Origin: Steinernema hermaphroditum
Taxonomy: Eukaryota > Nematoda > Chromadorea > Rhabditida > Steinernematidae
Assembly (NCBI GenBank): GCA_030435675.1
Contig: JAUCMV010000006.1
Location: 372,001 to 436,000, forward strand
Direction: 5' to 3'
DNA length: 64,000 bases
Below, one piece after another: positions 11,501 through 22,627 of the stretch. The first letter of the stretch is position 1. Every line of letters starts with the position of its first letter. Under the pieces are notes generated by a model. That model was not told the origin of the DNA. It did no database searches and saw only the letters and a program-made list of their open reading frames with translations. The translations under genes were made by a program, and so were the position numbers.

Positions 11501-14349
11501 CAATTTCTCAGTAAAACCTTAACATTTAGATGAATATTCTTCTTGGAATTAATGATCAAGCCAAGATCGGTGACTTTGGCCTTGCCACTCGAGGCGATAC
11601 AAGAAAAAGGAAACCTTTACAATCGGAATGCTTCGCTAATACGTCACTAGAAATGACAAGAGATGTAGGAACGATGTTTTACATGGCGCCTGAGCTGGAT
11701 AGCACCGGAAACAATACCGAGTCCAATGAACCTCGGGTATCAGCAAAGGTGGATGTTTACAGGTGACCAGATAAAAGCACTACTGTTTGGGAAAACAAAC
11801 ATTCTATTACAGCACAGGAATAGTACTGTTTGAAATGTTCTACACGGCGCTGTCAGGAATGGAACGTGTAGATGTGTTAAAGCATCTCCGCGCGATGCTC
11901 ACCTTTCCAGATGACTTTGGAATGGACGTCCCAAGGGAGCAAGCGATGTTGGCACAAAAACTCATCAGCTGGATGTTGGAGCGGAACGCGGAGAAGAGAC
12001 CAACTGTTGATCAGATCCTTGCCAGCGATGAAGTACCTTTGGTTGAAATTGAAGTCACCGATTTCCAGGTATGCGATTTTTTTTGCAAATTGGACGATAT
12101 CGGCTCCTTCAATATATATCGGCTCCACTAATGCGGGATTTTAGAAAATGTTCTCGCAAGTCATCACCAACAAACGTGGGCCCCTTCGCAAATGGGCAAT
12201 GAGGAATCTTTTCGAAGCACGACCAACTGCAGCAATGAATTATTTGTACGATCACTCCATTTGCGTCGACGTGGACAAGAACGTAGCTAGGCAGAATCAT
12301 ATTGAACTGTTGAAGAAGGAACTCAGCGAATGCTTCAAGCTCCACGCCTTCGTCCCACTCACAACGCCAAGTCTCATACCCTACAGCCAGAATACTGAGA
12401 TCAGTGGACCTTCCTCTCCAGTGAAGGCCATGGATGAGTCCGGCTTTGTGTTCACACTGCCTGCTTGTCTGAGAAGGAACTTCATCAGGTACTGTAATCG
12501 CGCGCACATGTACCGATTCAAGAGATACACCTATGGGAAAACGTTTCACCGCACTGACGGTGAGTTCTTCTTACATTCACCAGTTTTCTATATCTTTCAT
12601 CTTAGGTGGGCTTCATCCAAATGAACGCATCGTTTGTGCCGTAGATGCCGTAGCCCAAACAAGTACAGTTGAAACGATGGCGGCTGAGATGCTGAGCGTA
12701 ACAACCTCCATCACTGCTCATCTCTCAAACTTAAAAAAACTCAACTGGACACTGCGAATCGGACACACACAACTAATCCGCGCCGCCATGATGCATCACG
12801 GTCTATCGGATGAAGATCTGCAGAAGAGAGTTCTACAAGTGTTGTACATGCCGTCTAGTGAATTCCATAATTTGGCAAAAAGTCTCTACACGCTATCGAG
12901 AACAGAGAAACAAAATAGGTTGATGCATATGTGCGCGATGAAGTTCGAACAAGCGTCGACGCTCCTGGATACTTTGGAACAAGGATCAAAGGTGTCGTCT
13001 GTCCAGACGAATATGAGATCGATCCTGAGGAGTAAGAACGCCGATATCCGTGAATTGGCCAAGGCTTCTATTAACGAACTACAGGAAATTATGACTACTT
13101 TCGATCTCCTATGTGCAGGTAACCAAGGTTATCATTGACGTAACCCTTCTGATTTTGCTCTTTAGAAAAGCATTCCGATAAAGGTACCGTAATTATCGAT
13201 CCTACACTGTGTTACCGCCCCGAACTCTTCACGGATGGTTTCGTCTTCCAATTGGAAATCACTGTACCAAAACCTTCTGGAAAGGAGATGGTTGTGCCTG
13301 TTCTGGCCGGTGGACGCTACGATAAGAGTTTGACAGCAGAGCGTCACTCCAATGATCCGATTCTTCCGTCTCCCATCAGCGCAATAGGATTCAACCTGTA
13401 TTTCGAGGTGCTAGCAAATATTTCTGTGTGCACAGCAAAAGGTAATTTCTGGTCATTATTTGTACTCCTATTTGCGTGATGCCTTATTATCCAAAGCTTA
13501 GCTTCGTGCTTTCAGCCACCTTAATTTCAGAAAAACTACCTCCCTGTTCCGCGATCGTTTGCTGCAGCTCGAACAACCTCACGAAGGAGAAGTACACAAT
13601 TGTCCAACAATTGCGTTTCAAAAATATCTCGACGGACATCCTTCACGAACCAGTGCGCTACGTTGAAGAACTTGAGGAGCACTGCCGAAGTCAAGGAATT
13701 GTCTATCTTCTAGTTGTTCTCGATCAACAGACCGTACTTGTACTGACTCCCACCGAATCGGACAAGGGAGGCGTGAAGCTCAACTTTGAAGACGCTGTGG
13801 CGAGGGTCATCGCTGGGCTAGAAGACATTACTCATCCGTCTACTTTGAATATCCCCCCGCCTGTCCATAGTCCTGCACGTTTTAGTCATACGCCAATGAC
13901 TAATTTCTCCAACTTGAACTTCCTTTACGCGATGAAGATGAGTCACGCGAATAGGAAAAAGATCGAGGTACGTTCCGAATCAGGAGATTCACTTTCCTGT
14001 GCCATTGTTGTGATAGTCGTGGATAACTCTAATCTACTACTACTTTCAGAGTCAAGCGCGGATCACAATGAGTGACCTCATCGCTTCATTCAACACCAAG
14101 AGCCTCATCACCGTGTGCGTCTGTGAACTCCCTCGTGATTCGCTGAAACAACTAGCCAGCCGCATTGATCGCGGTATGACTGTCGACGAACTCTCCACCG
14201 TGTTCCAACAAGCCGGAAAGATGAAACAAGACTACGAGACGCTTTACGCTGAGTTGAGACCACTCTTCACCTGCAAGCAGTCCCTGGGACCTATCATACT
14301 TTATTCATGTGCGCGTCATAACGACGGATTCTATAAGGTTCTTCTGTGA
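8568..14349 (+). CDS. gcn-2: eIF2-alpha kinase GCN2 (EIF2AK4 family)
   Basis: GCN2 phosphorylates the alpha subunit of translation factor eIF2 when uncharged tRNA accumulates, lowering bulk translation. All domains of the family appear in order. An N-terminal RWD domain ([12 protein letters not shown], about 8600-9130) is followed by a charged coiled coil (9200-9400). A degenerate pseudokinase (9530-10470) has [11 protein letters not shown] in place of the catalytic loop and SDFFI in place of DFG. The active kinase (10580-12070) has [25 protein letters not shown] and a GTMFYMAPE activation segment, with a long acidic insert between lobes as is usual for GCN2. A histidyl-tRNA-synthetase-like region (12150-13950) and a C-terminal domain (14060-14349) complete it. 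About 20 short introns interrupt the gene. The start ATG follows a TTTCAG by eight bases, which suits leader trans-splicing. The function is secure; exact exon ends are approximate. Confidence 0.93.
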
Positions 14350-14729
14350 CACACGTGTTATTATTCTAAAACTATTGTGTTATAATGTGTAAATACGGGA
14401 TGTTGTGATATTGTCATGTTAGGATAAAGAGATGTTTAGTTTCGTCTTTCATCAGCTAAGTGTTTGCTGCAGGTGGGTCTGTTTTTCTCGTTTCTCTTCT
14501 TCAGAGTTTTGGGAGACCACTTCTTGGCGATAGTTTGGAGTCACGTACACGGTCACCTTGGACATATCTGCGCCAAATTTCGGTTCGTAATTCGGAATAT
14601 GGACAGCTTCTTTACGGATCGTGGCTAATTTCGCAAAAAGGGTGGCCGAAGAGGTAAACATCTGTCCAGTCGTTGCTGTGGCAACGAGATAAAGAGGTCG
14701 CGATTCGTGGTCGCGCATTGGCCGCGACA

Positions 14730-15740
14730 AGATGGACGACGAGCGGCGGCAGCAGGTGCAGCCCGACTGGCCACTAATTGGTATTTCCAGGGATTCGCGT
14801 GCATGTGTGTAATCTAGTGACTGTTCAGACGAGGTGAGTATTCCGCTTCTTGAGCACGGTGTGGGCGCCTTTGATGTTCTGCAAAGTTGTCTACCTTCGG
14901 TGGTGCTGAGTAAGGCCGACCCAACTGTGAGTGATATAGATGAACGACTACAAAATACGACCTGTTTCAGCAGCAAGAATGGACGCAAGAGCGTATTTTG
15001 AAAATGTTCCGCATTGCTCAGCTGCAGATTCAGCATGTATTGGTTAGTGTTTATATGGTGAATTTACAAAGTCCAATCTTGAAAGCAGCTTCGGCTTTTT
15101 TCTTCACATTGAAACAAAAACTTACGCGATGAAAACGTTGGGAAAGAAGTCGATTACTGATCGAAAAAGAGTCAGTTAAGAGACCTGCCACGTCAGCTAC
15201 AAAATATTAGCGGTTCTGAGAATAATCGGAGTGCCTCTCTACGCGTAACTTTTGAGGGTGTTTGAAAGGGATTCCATAATACTCATAACGTTACCTTTTT
15301 GGTTTTGTTTTAGATAAGTGCCCACTTACAAGGGAGATCTGCTCTTTTCTATATTTTAAGACATACCCCTTTTAAGGCATATCCAGAAGCGTCAATGTCC
15401 TTTCGCACCAGCGGGTTATAGCAGTTCTCAGAGGGGTCATTTTCAGAAATCTCAGCATGAACTAACAAAAAACGTCTCAGCCCTCGAAGAAACACGCAGT
15501 CATCTCCTTCGCGAAAATCGTCAACTTCGACAAATCCTCAAGAACTCTCCTGAGCTCGCATCGGAATATTTTAAATGCGAAAACTGTGGAAAACTCTTCA
15601 TCTCTACCTCGTTCCTTCGGGAGCACATCGAAAGACGTCATCCAAAACCGAATGTTGAGGGTCCAACTGTGCCAAGTGCAGTACCTTCCGCCGGAATAGA
15701 CTCCTCAGTGGCTACTTCTGTGTGGGTTAGTCACTGTTGA
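14730..15740 (+). CDS. DZIP1-like C2H2 zinc-finger protein (short)
   Basis: Proposed exons are 14730-14780, 14829-14926, 14971-15042 and 15447-15740. Together they encode about 170 residues. Two hallmarks of the DZIP1 (iguana) family are visible. One is an N-terminal segment reading ERILKMFRIAQLQIQHVL, equivalent to the family's LKLFRLAQLSIEYLL region. The other is a single C2H2 finger, CENCGKLFISTSFLREH, preceded by a coiled coil with many Glu, Arg and Leu. Vertebrate DZIP1 acts at the basal body and in Hedgehog signalling and is far longer; here the long C-terminal part is absent. The 404-base third intron could hide another small exon, and the last exon could be spliced near 15722 to something further on. 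The gene lies 380 bases after the GCN2 gene on the same strand, so joint transcription is possible but unproven. Confidence 0.65.
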
Positions 15741-16356
15741 CTGCAGCTATTCACCTCACGCACTTATGACGATTCCCTTAAATAAATATTATCTATTTGG
15801 GCAACGTGTTAGGATTCCATATGAAGAGGATTGGTTCGTTTCATTTCGTTTAGTCGCTTAAGCTCCATCTTTATCTCACGCTTTTCTACCCACCACTGCT
15901 TAGCTCTACACAGGCGAAAAGGATTTGGATTCCTGGATTTTGGAGGAAATGGAGGATTTGGATTTTTTTTTATTTCCCTCACTGCAATCGACGATTGTGC
16001 AAAGAATTGTGCAAAGAACGACAACTCACTCAATTCATTTCTAGGAGAGAGAAAACGGCCGATAGCTACAGATACAAAGTAAAAATTATGGCAACAAGCC
16101 TCGCTTGCTCTAGTGTCACGCTCTCGACGTTCCCTAATGTTATTCATTTCCAAAATTTTTTAATCATCGCAGCATACTCTGACTTTTAATTCTCGAATTT
16201 CTACCAATTTCATCCATGTTTTGTGGGTGCAGGTCCCTGTTGAATCCTCACATTGTTCTGATCTCGAACTATATATATTTATTAAAACGCCTGATATGAG
16301 CAATTCTGTGATAGTTCAATAGGTTAACCAGAGATCGTAGCAACTAGTCGTCATCT
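15741..16356. other. intergenic stretch between convergent genes
   Basis: An AATAAA at about 15780 suits a polyadenylation signal for the DZIP1-like gene. The remainder is AT-rich with overlapping short frames on both strands. I see no gene. Confidence 0.5.
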
Positions 16357-18492
16357 TCAGAAAAGAAGACTCATGAGCAGACGGTAGCCGAACACAGTAA
16401 CGGGTTTCATCCACAGCAAGTAGTGACCGTAGAAGAGCACCATCCAAAATGCTTGAACGATGATGACACGACTGAAGGGAAAGTAGACCCGTCTCGCAGA
16501 GTTATCGAAACGTCCGGTCTTGTAGTACTCTTCAAGGAGCTGGTCCTTCTCCTCATATCTCGCGTAGAGCCACTTCTGCAATTCTTTCTCGTCGGCCCAT
16601 GCGGGATCGACCTTGTGGATACGGTAGTGGATGGCGACTGTGGTATCGTCATTGGGCCATTCTCCTGCCATTGCCTTGCCCAGCTCGACAACTTCTCCTT
16701 TGGGATAGCCAAGCGTGCAGTCTATGACGTATTCTAGAGCGTTATCACGACCGGGCATAGGACCACACTCGGCGAGAACGGCATGGGCGGCGCCGGTACG
16801 AGGATGGGCACAGTTCTTTAGAGGCTTTAGACCATTCTTCTCGGCGAATCGAGCGGCAGAATCCTTGATGATAAAGAGTCGCGAGCCCTCAGGGTACATG
16901 ACGATGAACCCGTAGTCCTGTTTCCAGTAGTGCTTGCGAAGGTGTTCCCGGAAGGTGCTGAGAACGGAGGCACGCTTCGAGGCGCCTCCGTTAACAAAGA
17001 AATTTCCATGAGCTGTCCACATCATGCCGAGGGGAGTGTACTTCCAGATGTTGTAGATTACCCATAGGTACTGAAAGAAAACGCGATTTACGTCTTTACC
17101 AGCATTTTAAGACGATATCGTCAAGATCTGTTATATGCAAACAGCTTTTTGGAGTTTATATATAAGAACAAATATCCTACCCGTCCGGTCAAATTATACT
17201 TGTTGTGCATTGCGGTCATGAGGATGAAGTGATCGACAAGTCCGAGATGGTTGGCCAGGAAGAGGCATCGTTTCTCTGAGATCTTTGCAATGTCGTCTCC
17301 ATATTCAACAACTGAAAGTGAGCCGTATGAGGAAATGTCTTACGATAAAATGAATTAAGACATTTCAAGAATAGTTCTCCAGTAGTATGTGCTGACATAT
17401 TAGTAAAGGTTTAATAGCATCTTCGAAAATAACAATCTTATTGATATACTTTAGCATGGCCGTCACGCACGCCGTCAGGCATGAACTGCATTTGCATGCA
17501 TGTTCGCTGTGCGGGCGTAAGAAGTCATGCTGCCACAGCCACTTTTATTGTGAGAGTATATGTATGTATATCGCTAAGTACCCAGTATTTTATTTGGGTA
17601 ATCAATACGAAGTGTATGGTTAATAGTATCGGCAGTACCAATTTCACATGAATTGATTGCCCCCTCCACCTTGGCTTCGCTCTGGCATGGCCGCTCCTTA
17701 TCTTTGCCTTGTTCAAACAGACGCCAGCCGTAATAGCTAGTCAACGATCCTATAGTTAACCACATCACTGATCAACCGACCAATGGGCGCGCATCATCGT
17801 TTCACTTTGATTTACAAGTCGATGTTTTTTTGCACTACCATTACAACCATCCTGTAAAGTGTCTAACAGCTGGCATTCTGATGACGTATTGTGAATGATA
17901 AAAAAAAATGGACTGTTGTCCCCATTTAAATGGAATGATTGCTAAACGAAATCTTAACGCCTTGACATAGTGCTTGAGTCATAAAAGCTTCGATAATGTA
18001 GAAATTTGTGCATAATTTACGATTCTTTATGTGAAGCGAAGAATTTCGAACTTTGTGATAAATTTTTACTATGGAACACTATTGATGGTTAACTTAAATA
18101 TTGCTCGTCGGACTTCCTCAGTAACAATTCTTGAAACTCAATTTAAGTCAATTCTCCGTGGAAACCGTACAGCGAAAATTCCCGATAATACTTACCATTG
18201 AGTCCAGTGTACTGCCCAGCAGAGACCCAGTGGTCGTTGACCATTCGACAAAGGCGATGCTCCCAACGGTTGAAGAGCCGACGACTAAAATAGAGCATTT
18301 TGCCAAATGTATGCAGTGATACGCCTACCTAAAGAGCAGAAGAGGAGTTACGAAGAGCACACAACTGGCGACACAGGCAACCGGCACAACTAGTGCCGTC
18401 ATTACCAGCCAATAGAACGCACCGATCATCGCCATCACCTTCTTCAGGTCCATCGACGATTCATCTATCGACTTGTCTTTTGATGAAGTCAT
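16357..18492 (-). CDS. LPGAT1-like lysophospholipid acyltransferase
   Basis: Exons on the minus strand are 18492-18329, 18284-18196, 17311-17181 and 17070-16357. They join in frame into 365 residues, close to the roughly 370 of human LPGAT1. The protein starts with a membrane segment (residues about 17-50). It then shows the acyltransferase block I as ANHLGLVDHF (the NH-x4-D type catalytic site), a block III-like VMYPEGSRL, and a C-terminal hydrophobic region ending MSLLF. The spacing and the FAEKNGLKPL..RTGAAHA stretch resemble the LPGAT1/LCLAT1 branch, which acylates lysophospholipids in the ER membrane. Substrate choice (lysophosphatidylglycerol or other) cannot be read from sequence. The third intron (18195-17312) is long for this region, at 884 bases. 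The ATG lies just after a TTTCAGGAAG acceptor-like string. Confidence 0.85.
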
Positions 18493-18499
18493 CTTCCTG

Positions 18500-21400
18500 A
18501 AATTACAAAATGTGCTGCTGTAGCTGTAGCTTCGGGTGCTGGAGCAATGTTATGACAGCATCGAAGACGCACGGTCATGATAGCGCCCCTTCAAGGGAGT
18601 GAATCACGGGAGCGGCCTTTCTGTGGCAGGCGTCTTATTGTGCTTATCAAATGGCGTGTGATTGCCGACTCCTTTGTATTCTTACATGTGTACTATGAAC
18701 AAGCCCAAAATAGATGCACAGGTAAACAAAAGATCTTATCGGCTAACTTCAACAAGGTGCGGCTCGCGACTTTAAACCAAGGAAAGCAGAAATTATTTCC
18801 TCAATTAAACAGCAAACAATGCCATATCATATAAGGTGTCGATCAGTCTATTTCGAAGTGACCAGAGGTTCGGGCACCCAAACAGCCGAACCTCAGAAAG
18901 CCTCGACTTACAAAAGAACCTCCCGATGCTGACGGCAATAACAGCAATACAATTGCATCGTTTTGAACTTTGTTTGTGCATTCCAGTTTGTTGAGCTTTT
19001 CAAATCAGAAACCACTCAAAAACGCGTGCAGGCTAACGTGTTGAAACAGTGACGTACCTGCCGACGATTTGTGATGTCGGATCCGCTTCGGGATTTGCGA
19101 TCTCAACGGCCGGTGAAATCATGCCCAACTTGGCTCCTACCACTCCAGCGGCAGGCTACCCAGTCTGAAACCACAGAAAGAAAATAGATTAACTATGTGC
19201 CATCGCGAAACGGCCGCCCCATCCGCCGCAATACTACATAGTACAGAATACCCCCTTAAGAGCAAAGTACCGGCGATTCCGAAAGGTGGCGTGATTGGAA
19301 GTCACACCTCGTCGGCCGTCCGATCAGCTGCAACGCTGGTCGTTGAAATTTTTGGCAACGCCGAGCGGCCCTAAGAGGGCCAGCCGACTGCTACTGCAGT
19401 CGTCGGACTCTGCGGGGAATGAACAGAAAAGACGAGAACGAGCGATGATGGCAGCAGTATCAGAGTGCAGGAAGCGCAAAGTACATTTCGCGGAGAAAAA
19501 GGGTAAGATGGACGGATGGACGGGCGTATGGAGAGAGGTCGGAGCGTCCCAGGTGGAAAGTTGTCTTCGCGAGCGTTTACGAGATTTGGTCTTATTCTCA
19601 TTTGATTTGGATTCTTCCTTTTGTCTATTAGTCATGTACGCGCACTTCATAATTTCACTTTCACAGCGTTTCCGAGGGCGGTCTTAGCTCTATATAATCA
19701 AAATACTGTCTCATAGTGTGTACTCAAATTCGAGTTTCTAAATATTTACGTTTGAAGTTAGCTAGTGCTGACCATTTCGTTTCTCTACAGACCGAAATTT
19801 AAAAACGCCAACATCAGCTTTCTCGTTTCTATCCTCACAAAACACTGGTTTTCGTTGGTGTCAAAGTAAGTAAAATATGCCTTATCAAACAAACACGCGC
19901 TTTTCTATCAACCACTACACGACATTTTATGAAGCATGTAATTTCAAACAATTGTTTCGTTTCTCACGTTGATTATCGATCGATTGCCGCGTTTTCCCTT
20001 TCGAAATATGTCATTCGCGGCGCGTTGATTTATGACTTTGAAGTCCTTGTAAAATAATAGATGTATTTCCGAGTGAAATCAATCTCAATAGATATACGTA
20101 CAGTTATTAATAATTCGCAGCAATGTCGTGTCGGCCAGCATTACTACTGCATCGAATTATGCTCGCGCTTGGAGGAAATTCCAATTGCGAGAGGGAAATT
20201 TCCCGGTGGGGAATCGGGATGAGCAGTTAGAACCCGTTACACGAGATAAGCGCGCCGCGACACAAACGCGAAAAATTTGCATGAATATAGATGTTAGACA
20301 TATCGGCCAGCATTACTACTGCATCGAACTCAAGTTTTCGGGCGAGCCGCAGGCGAGGTCCGTATCCATTTTTCTCGCGGCCAACCATCCAGGCACGGCT
20401 TAAGCTTCTGTTCAGGCTCACCTATGGATTTTAAGCTGCCAGCCCGAAAGGCGAGCCCAGCAATCTCGGTGGCTTTGTTCAGCCTATACAATTTATGCAT
20501 GTCTGGACACCTTAGATGCCTTTTGTTCTGAGTTGTTTTGGGAATTCTGAATTTCGGACAAGTTTTTGAGGGAAGTTAACCAGTGCAAATACGCTGGCGA
20601 ATATATGCCCGCTTACGTTGGCACGCTGCCGTTAGAACACCTATCACGTTGTTTTGGAAGTAAGTTAAACAGCAGCTGTTTCATACATCGCATTAGCATG
20701 TGAACTAGAAATAACCAAATAACTAAACTAATCCGATGACTCATTTCAAACATTTCGCAAAATGGCTTTAAAATCAATGGCGATACTCGCGAAAACGTTT
20801 TTACGCAAACAATCCAATTTGCTAGACATTCGAGGGCATCGCGGCATCACAATTTTTTTGCAGTTACACACGTAGTTTCATAGAAGATAGCTCGTTTTAA
20901 AAAAAGTAGCGACAATTTAACAAAATGAGCAAACATGTCAAAGAAATACGTGTTCAACGCAAATAAACCGGCCGGTTTTCAATGACTCATTCCGAACATT
21001 CGGCAAAATGGCGTCCAACCACACTATGGCGTGACATTCCCAATGAAAGGAGCGAAATTTTCCATACGTACGCAGAACCAATGCTATCTAGATGTGGAAA
21101 AAAAACACTGTCCCAGATAGGCAATGCACAGGTGACATTGAAAAGTTCTTATAAAGTGTCCTGGAGAACTGAGAAACGAAAGCAACCTTTTGAGGGATTA
21201 AGAAAATGGCACTTTGTTCGTAATTGCTGTCGCCCACATCGTTGAAGCCGCCTTTAATAAAAAAAAATAAATATTTAAAAGAGCGAGAACCTTCCATATT
21301 CTGCATACTCTTAATTCGTCACCCATCACACATTTTTTTCACACGGTTCCCTTTAACGTGGCTGGTCAGAATACAGATGTGAGTCGGTAGCTAAAAACGC

Positions 21401-21975
21401 AACTTTTTGAATAGTGGATTTCTCAGAATAAGTGTAAACATAAAACGCGCAAACGTGCAGAAGGTTTCAATTTTGAGATGAACAGACAACAAATCGCTTC
21501 GCGGACAGGCGAAAAGCACCAAAAAATGCGTGATGGTGTAAAACGTTGCATAGTAATTCAAATTGTGGTAGGAAATCAAATATTTTCTTCTAGAAGCTGT
21601 CCGCCGCACATCAAGCACCATAATAAACACGAAGGCGGCACCAGTGGGACGCGTGAGTTGTTTTTCTTCCTTAAAACCGCTAACAAGGGATCCCGCGGCT
21701 TTTGACCATCCGACAGATATGTCGACGTCAATCAATAGACGCAAGTGGGGTGCACAAAAACGGCGCCAATGAAAGCGAAGGCGAAAAAGTGACATTGGAG
21801 CGCGCAAAAGTGCCATCAATCACGAAGACTGAAGATGGCTCTGCGGGGGCGCGAGCATTCGACCGGTCACTGGTGGGTAGGTGGTCGACGGACGAACGAA
21901 AGATCGTCTATTCCGTCCCATAAAGTCTGAAAGACCAGTCATTAGCATGGCGACTGCCATTGAAGCCTTTGTACA
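18500..21975. other. intergenic stretch with scattered repeats
   Basis: No supported gene. Open frames at 19295-19687 and 21391-21819 have no homology that I recognise and are mirrored by frames on the other strand. A 24-base sequence beginning CGGCCAGCATTACTACTGC occurs twice (near 20133 and 20302). The segment at about 20310-20465 resembles the spacer of the 6.4-7.2 kb element. Confidence 0.45.
20310..20465. repeat. dispersed repeat related to spacer of 6.4-7.2 kb element
   Basis: The order of short motifs is shared with 6780-6910: TATTCATTTTT or TATCCATTTTT, then GGCTTAGGCT or GGCTTAAGCT, then ATTTAAAG or TTTTAAG, then AGCCCGAAGGGCGAGCC or AGCCCGAAAGGCGAGCC. The alignment is by eye and imperfect, but the 17-base GC-rich palindrome-like end is striking in both. 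Confidence 0.5.
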
Positions 21976-21977
21976 CT

Positions 21978-22430
21978 ACATTGTGGATATTTGTGTTCTC
22001 GAAAGGTTTGTCGAGAGATCCGCCAACAATTGTTCCGAAGAAATTGCTAAATCTTTTACATCTAGCAGTAGTGAGCGCTGAACCGATAAGCACCAACTGA
22101 AGTGACAATGAGCCCGAGAAACAAGAAAAAATAACCGGCCACTACCGCAACTACATAGTGCGAATAGATATTAACGTAGTAAGAAGGTTACGGGCACAGC
22201 CAGTTTTAGAATTGGATTAGTGATCGAATTTGCGATTTCATAAATGAGGATTAACGCAGCATGCATAATTATATTTCGATGACGCGCTTTGGTTTTCGGT
22301 TCTTGTTCGGTGGACCCGGTGGAGGAAGTGAAACTTCTAAGGACACCGAGAATGCTAGACAAAGATGATGATAGAAACAGAACGGCCTCATCAGTCCCAA
22401 AAATTAGGTGCAAGCTGAATGATCAGATAG
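21978..22430 (-). pseudogene. possible membrane-protein gene or remnant
   Basis: On the minus strand an open segment (22413-22171) encodes two hydrophobic stretches, AVLFLSSSLSSILGVL and IIMHAALILIYEIANSI, separated by a Lys/Arg-rich loop. Just downstream (about 22155-22095) another frame gives VVAGYFFLFLGLIVTSVGAY, a plausible transmembrane helix. I could not find a splice that joins them in frame: the obvious donor after LAVP and the acceptor before the second helix do not match in phase. It may be a decayed small multi-pass protein gene, or chance. No family is recognised. Confidence 0.2.
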
Positions 22431-22627
22431 CCGTTTATAAAGTAGGTGGAAGCTGAGCGGTTGACTACGACGATCGCTGTTGTTCACAGCCGCGTGCGTA
22501 GGCAACCCCGTCGATTTTGGAAAAGACAATACTCTCATATCTCTATGTCTTGGACCAAACAAACAAAAGCAGTGCGCAGGACAGTCTAGCTCAATAGCGC
22601 GCTATGTAAATCACTATTTTCAGGAAT

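Noticed and set aside
15809..16153. Minus-strand 114-codon frame between DZIP1-like and acyltransferase genes
   Set aside because: Overlaps an 83-codon plus-strand frame in the same bases; low-complexity and without splice or domain support.
21391..21819. 142-codon minus-strand open frame with some hydrophobic stretches
   Set aside because: No recognisable family, no start context, and conflicting frames on the other strand; treated as chance.
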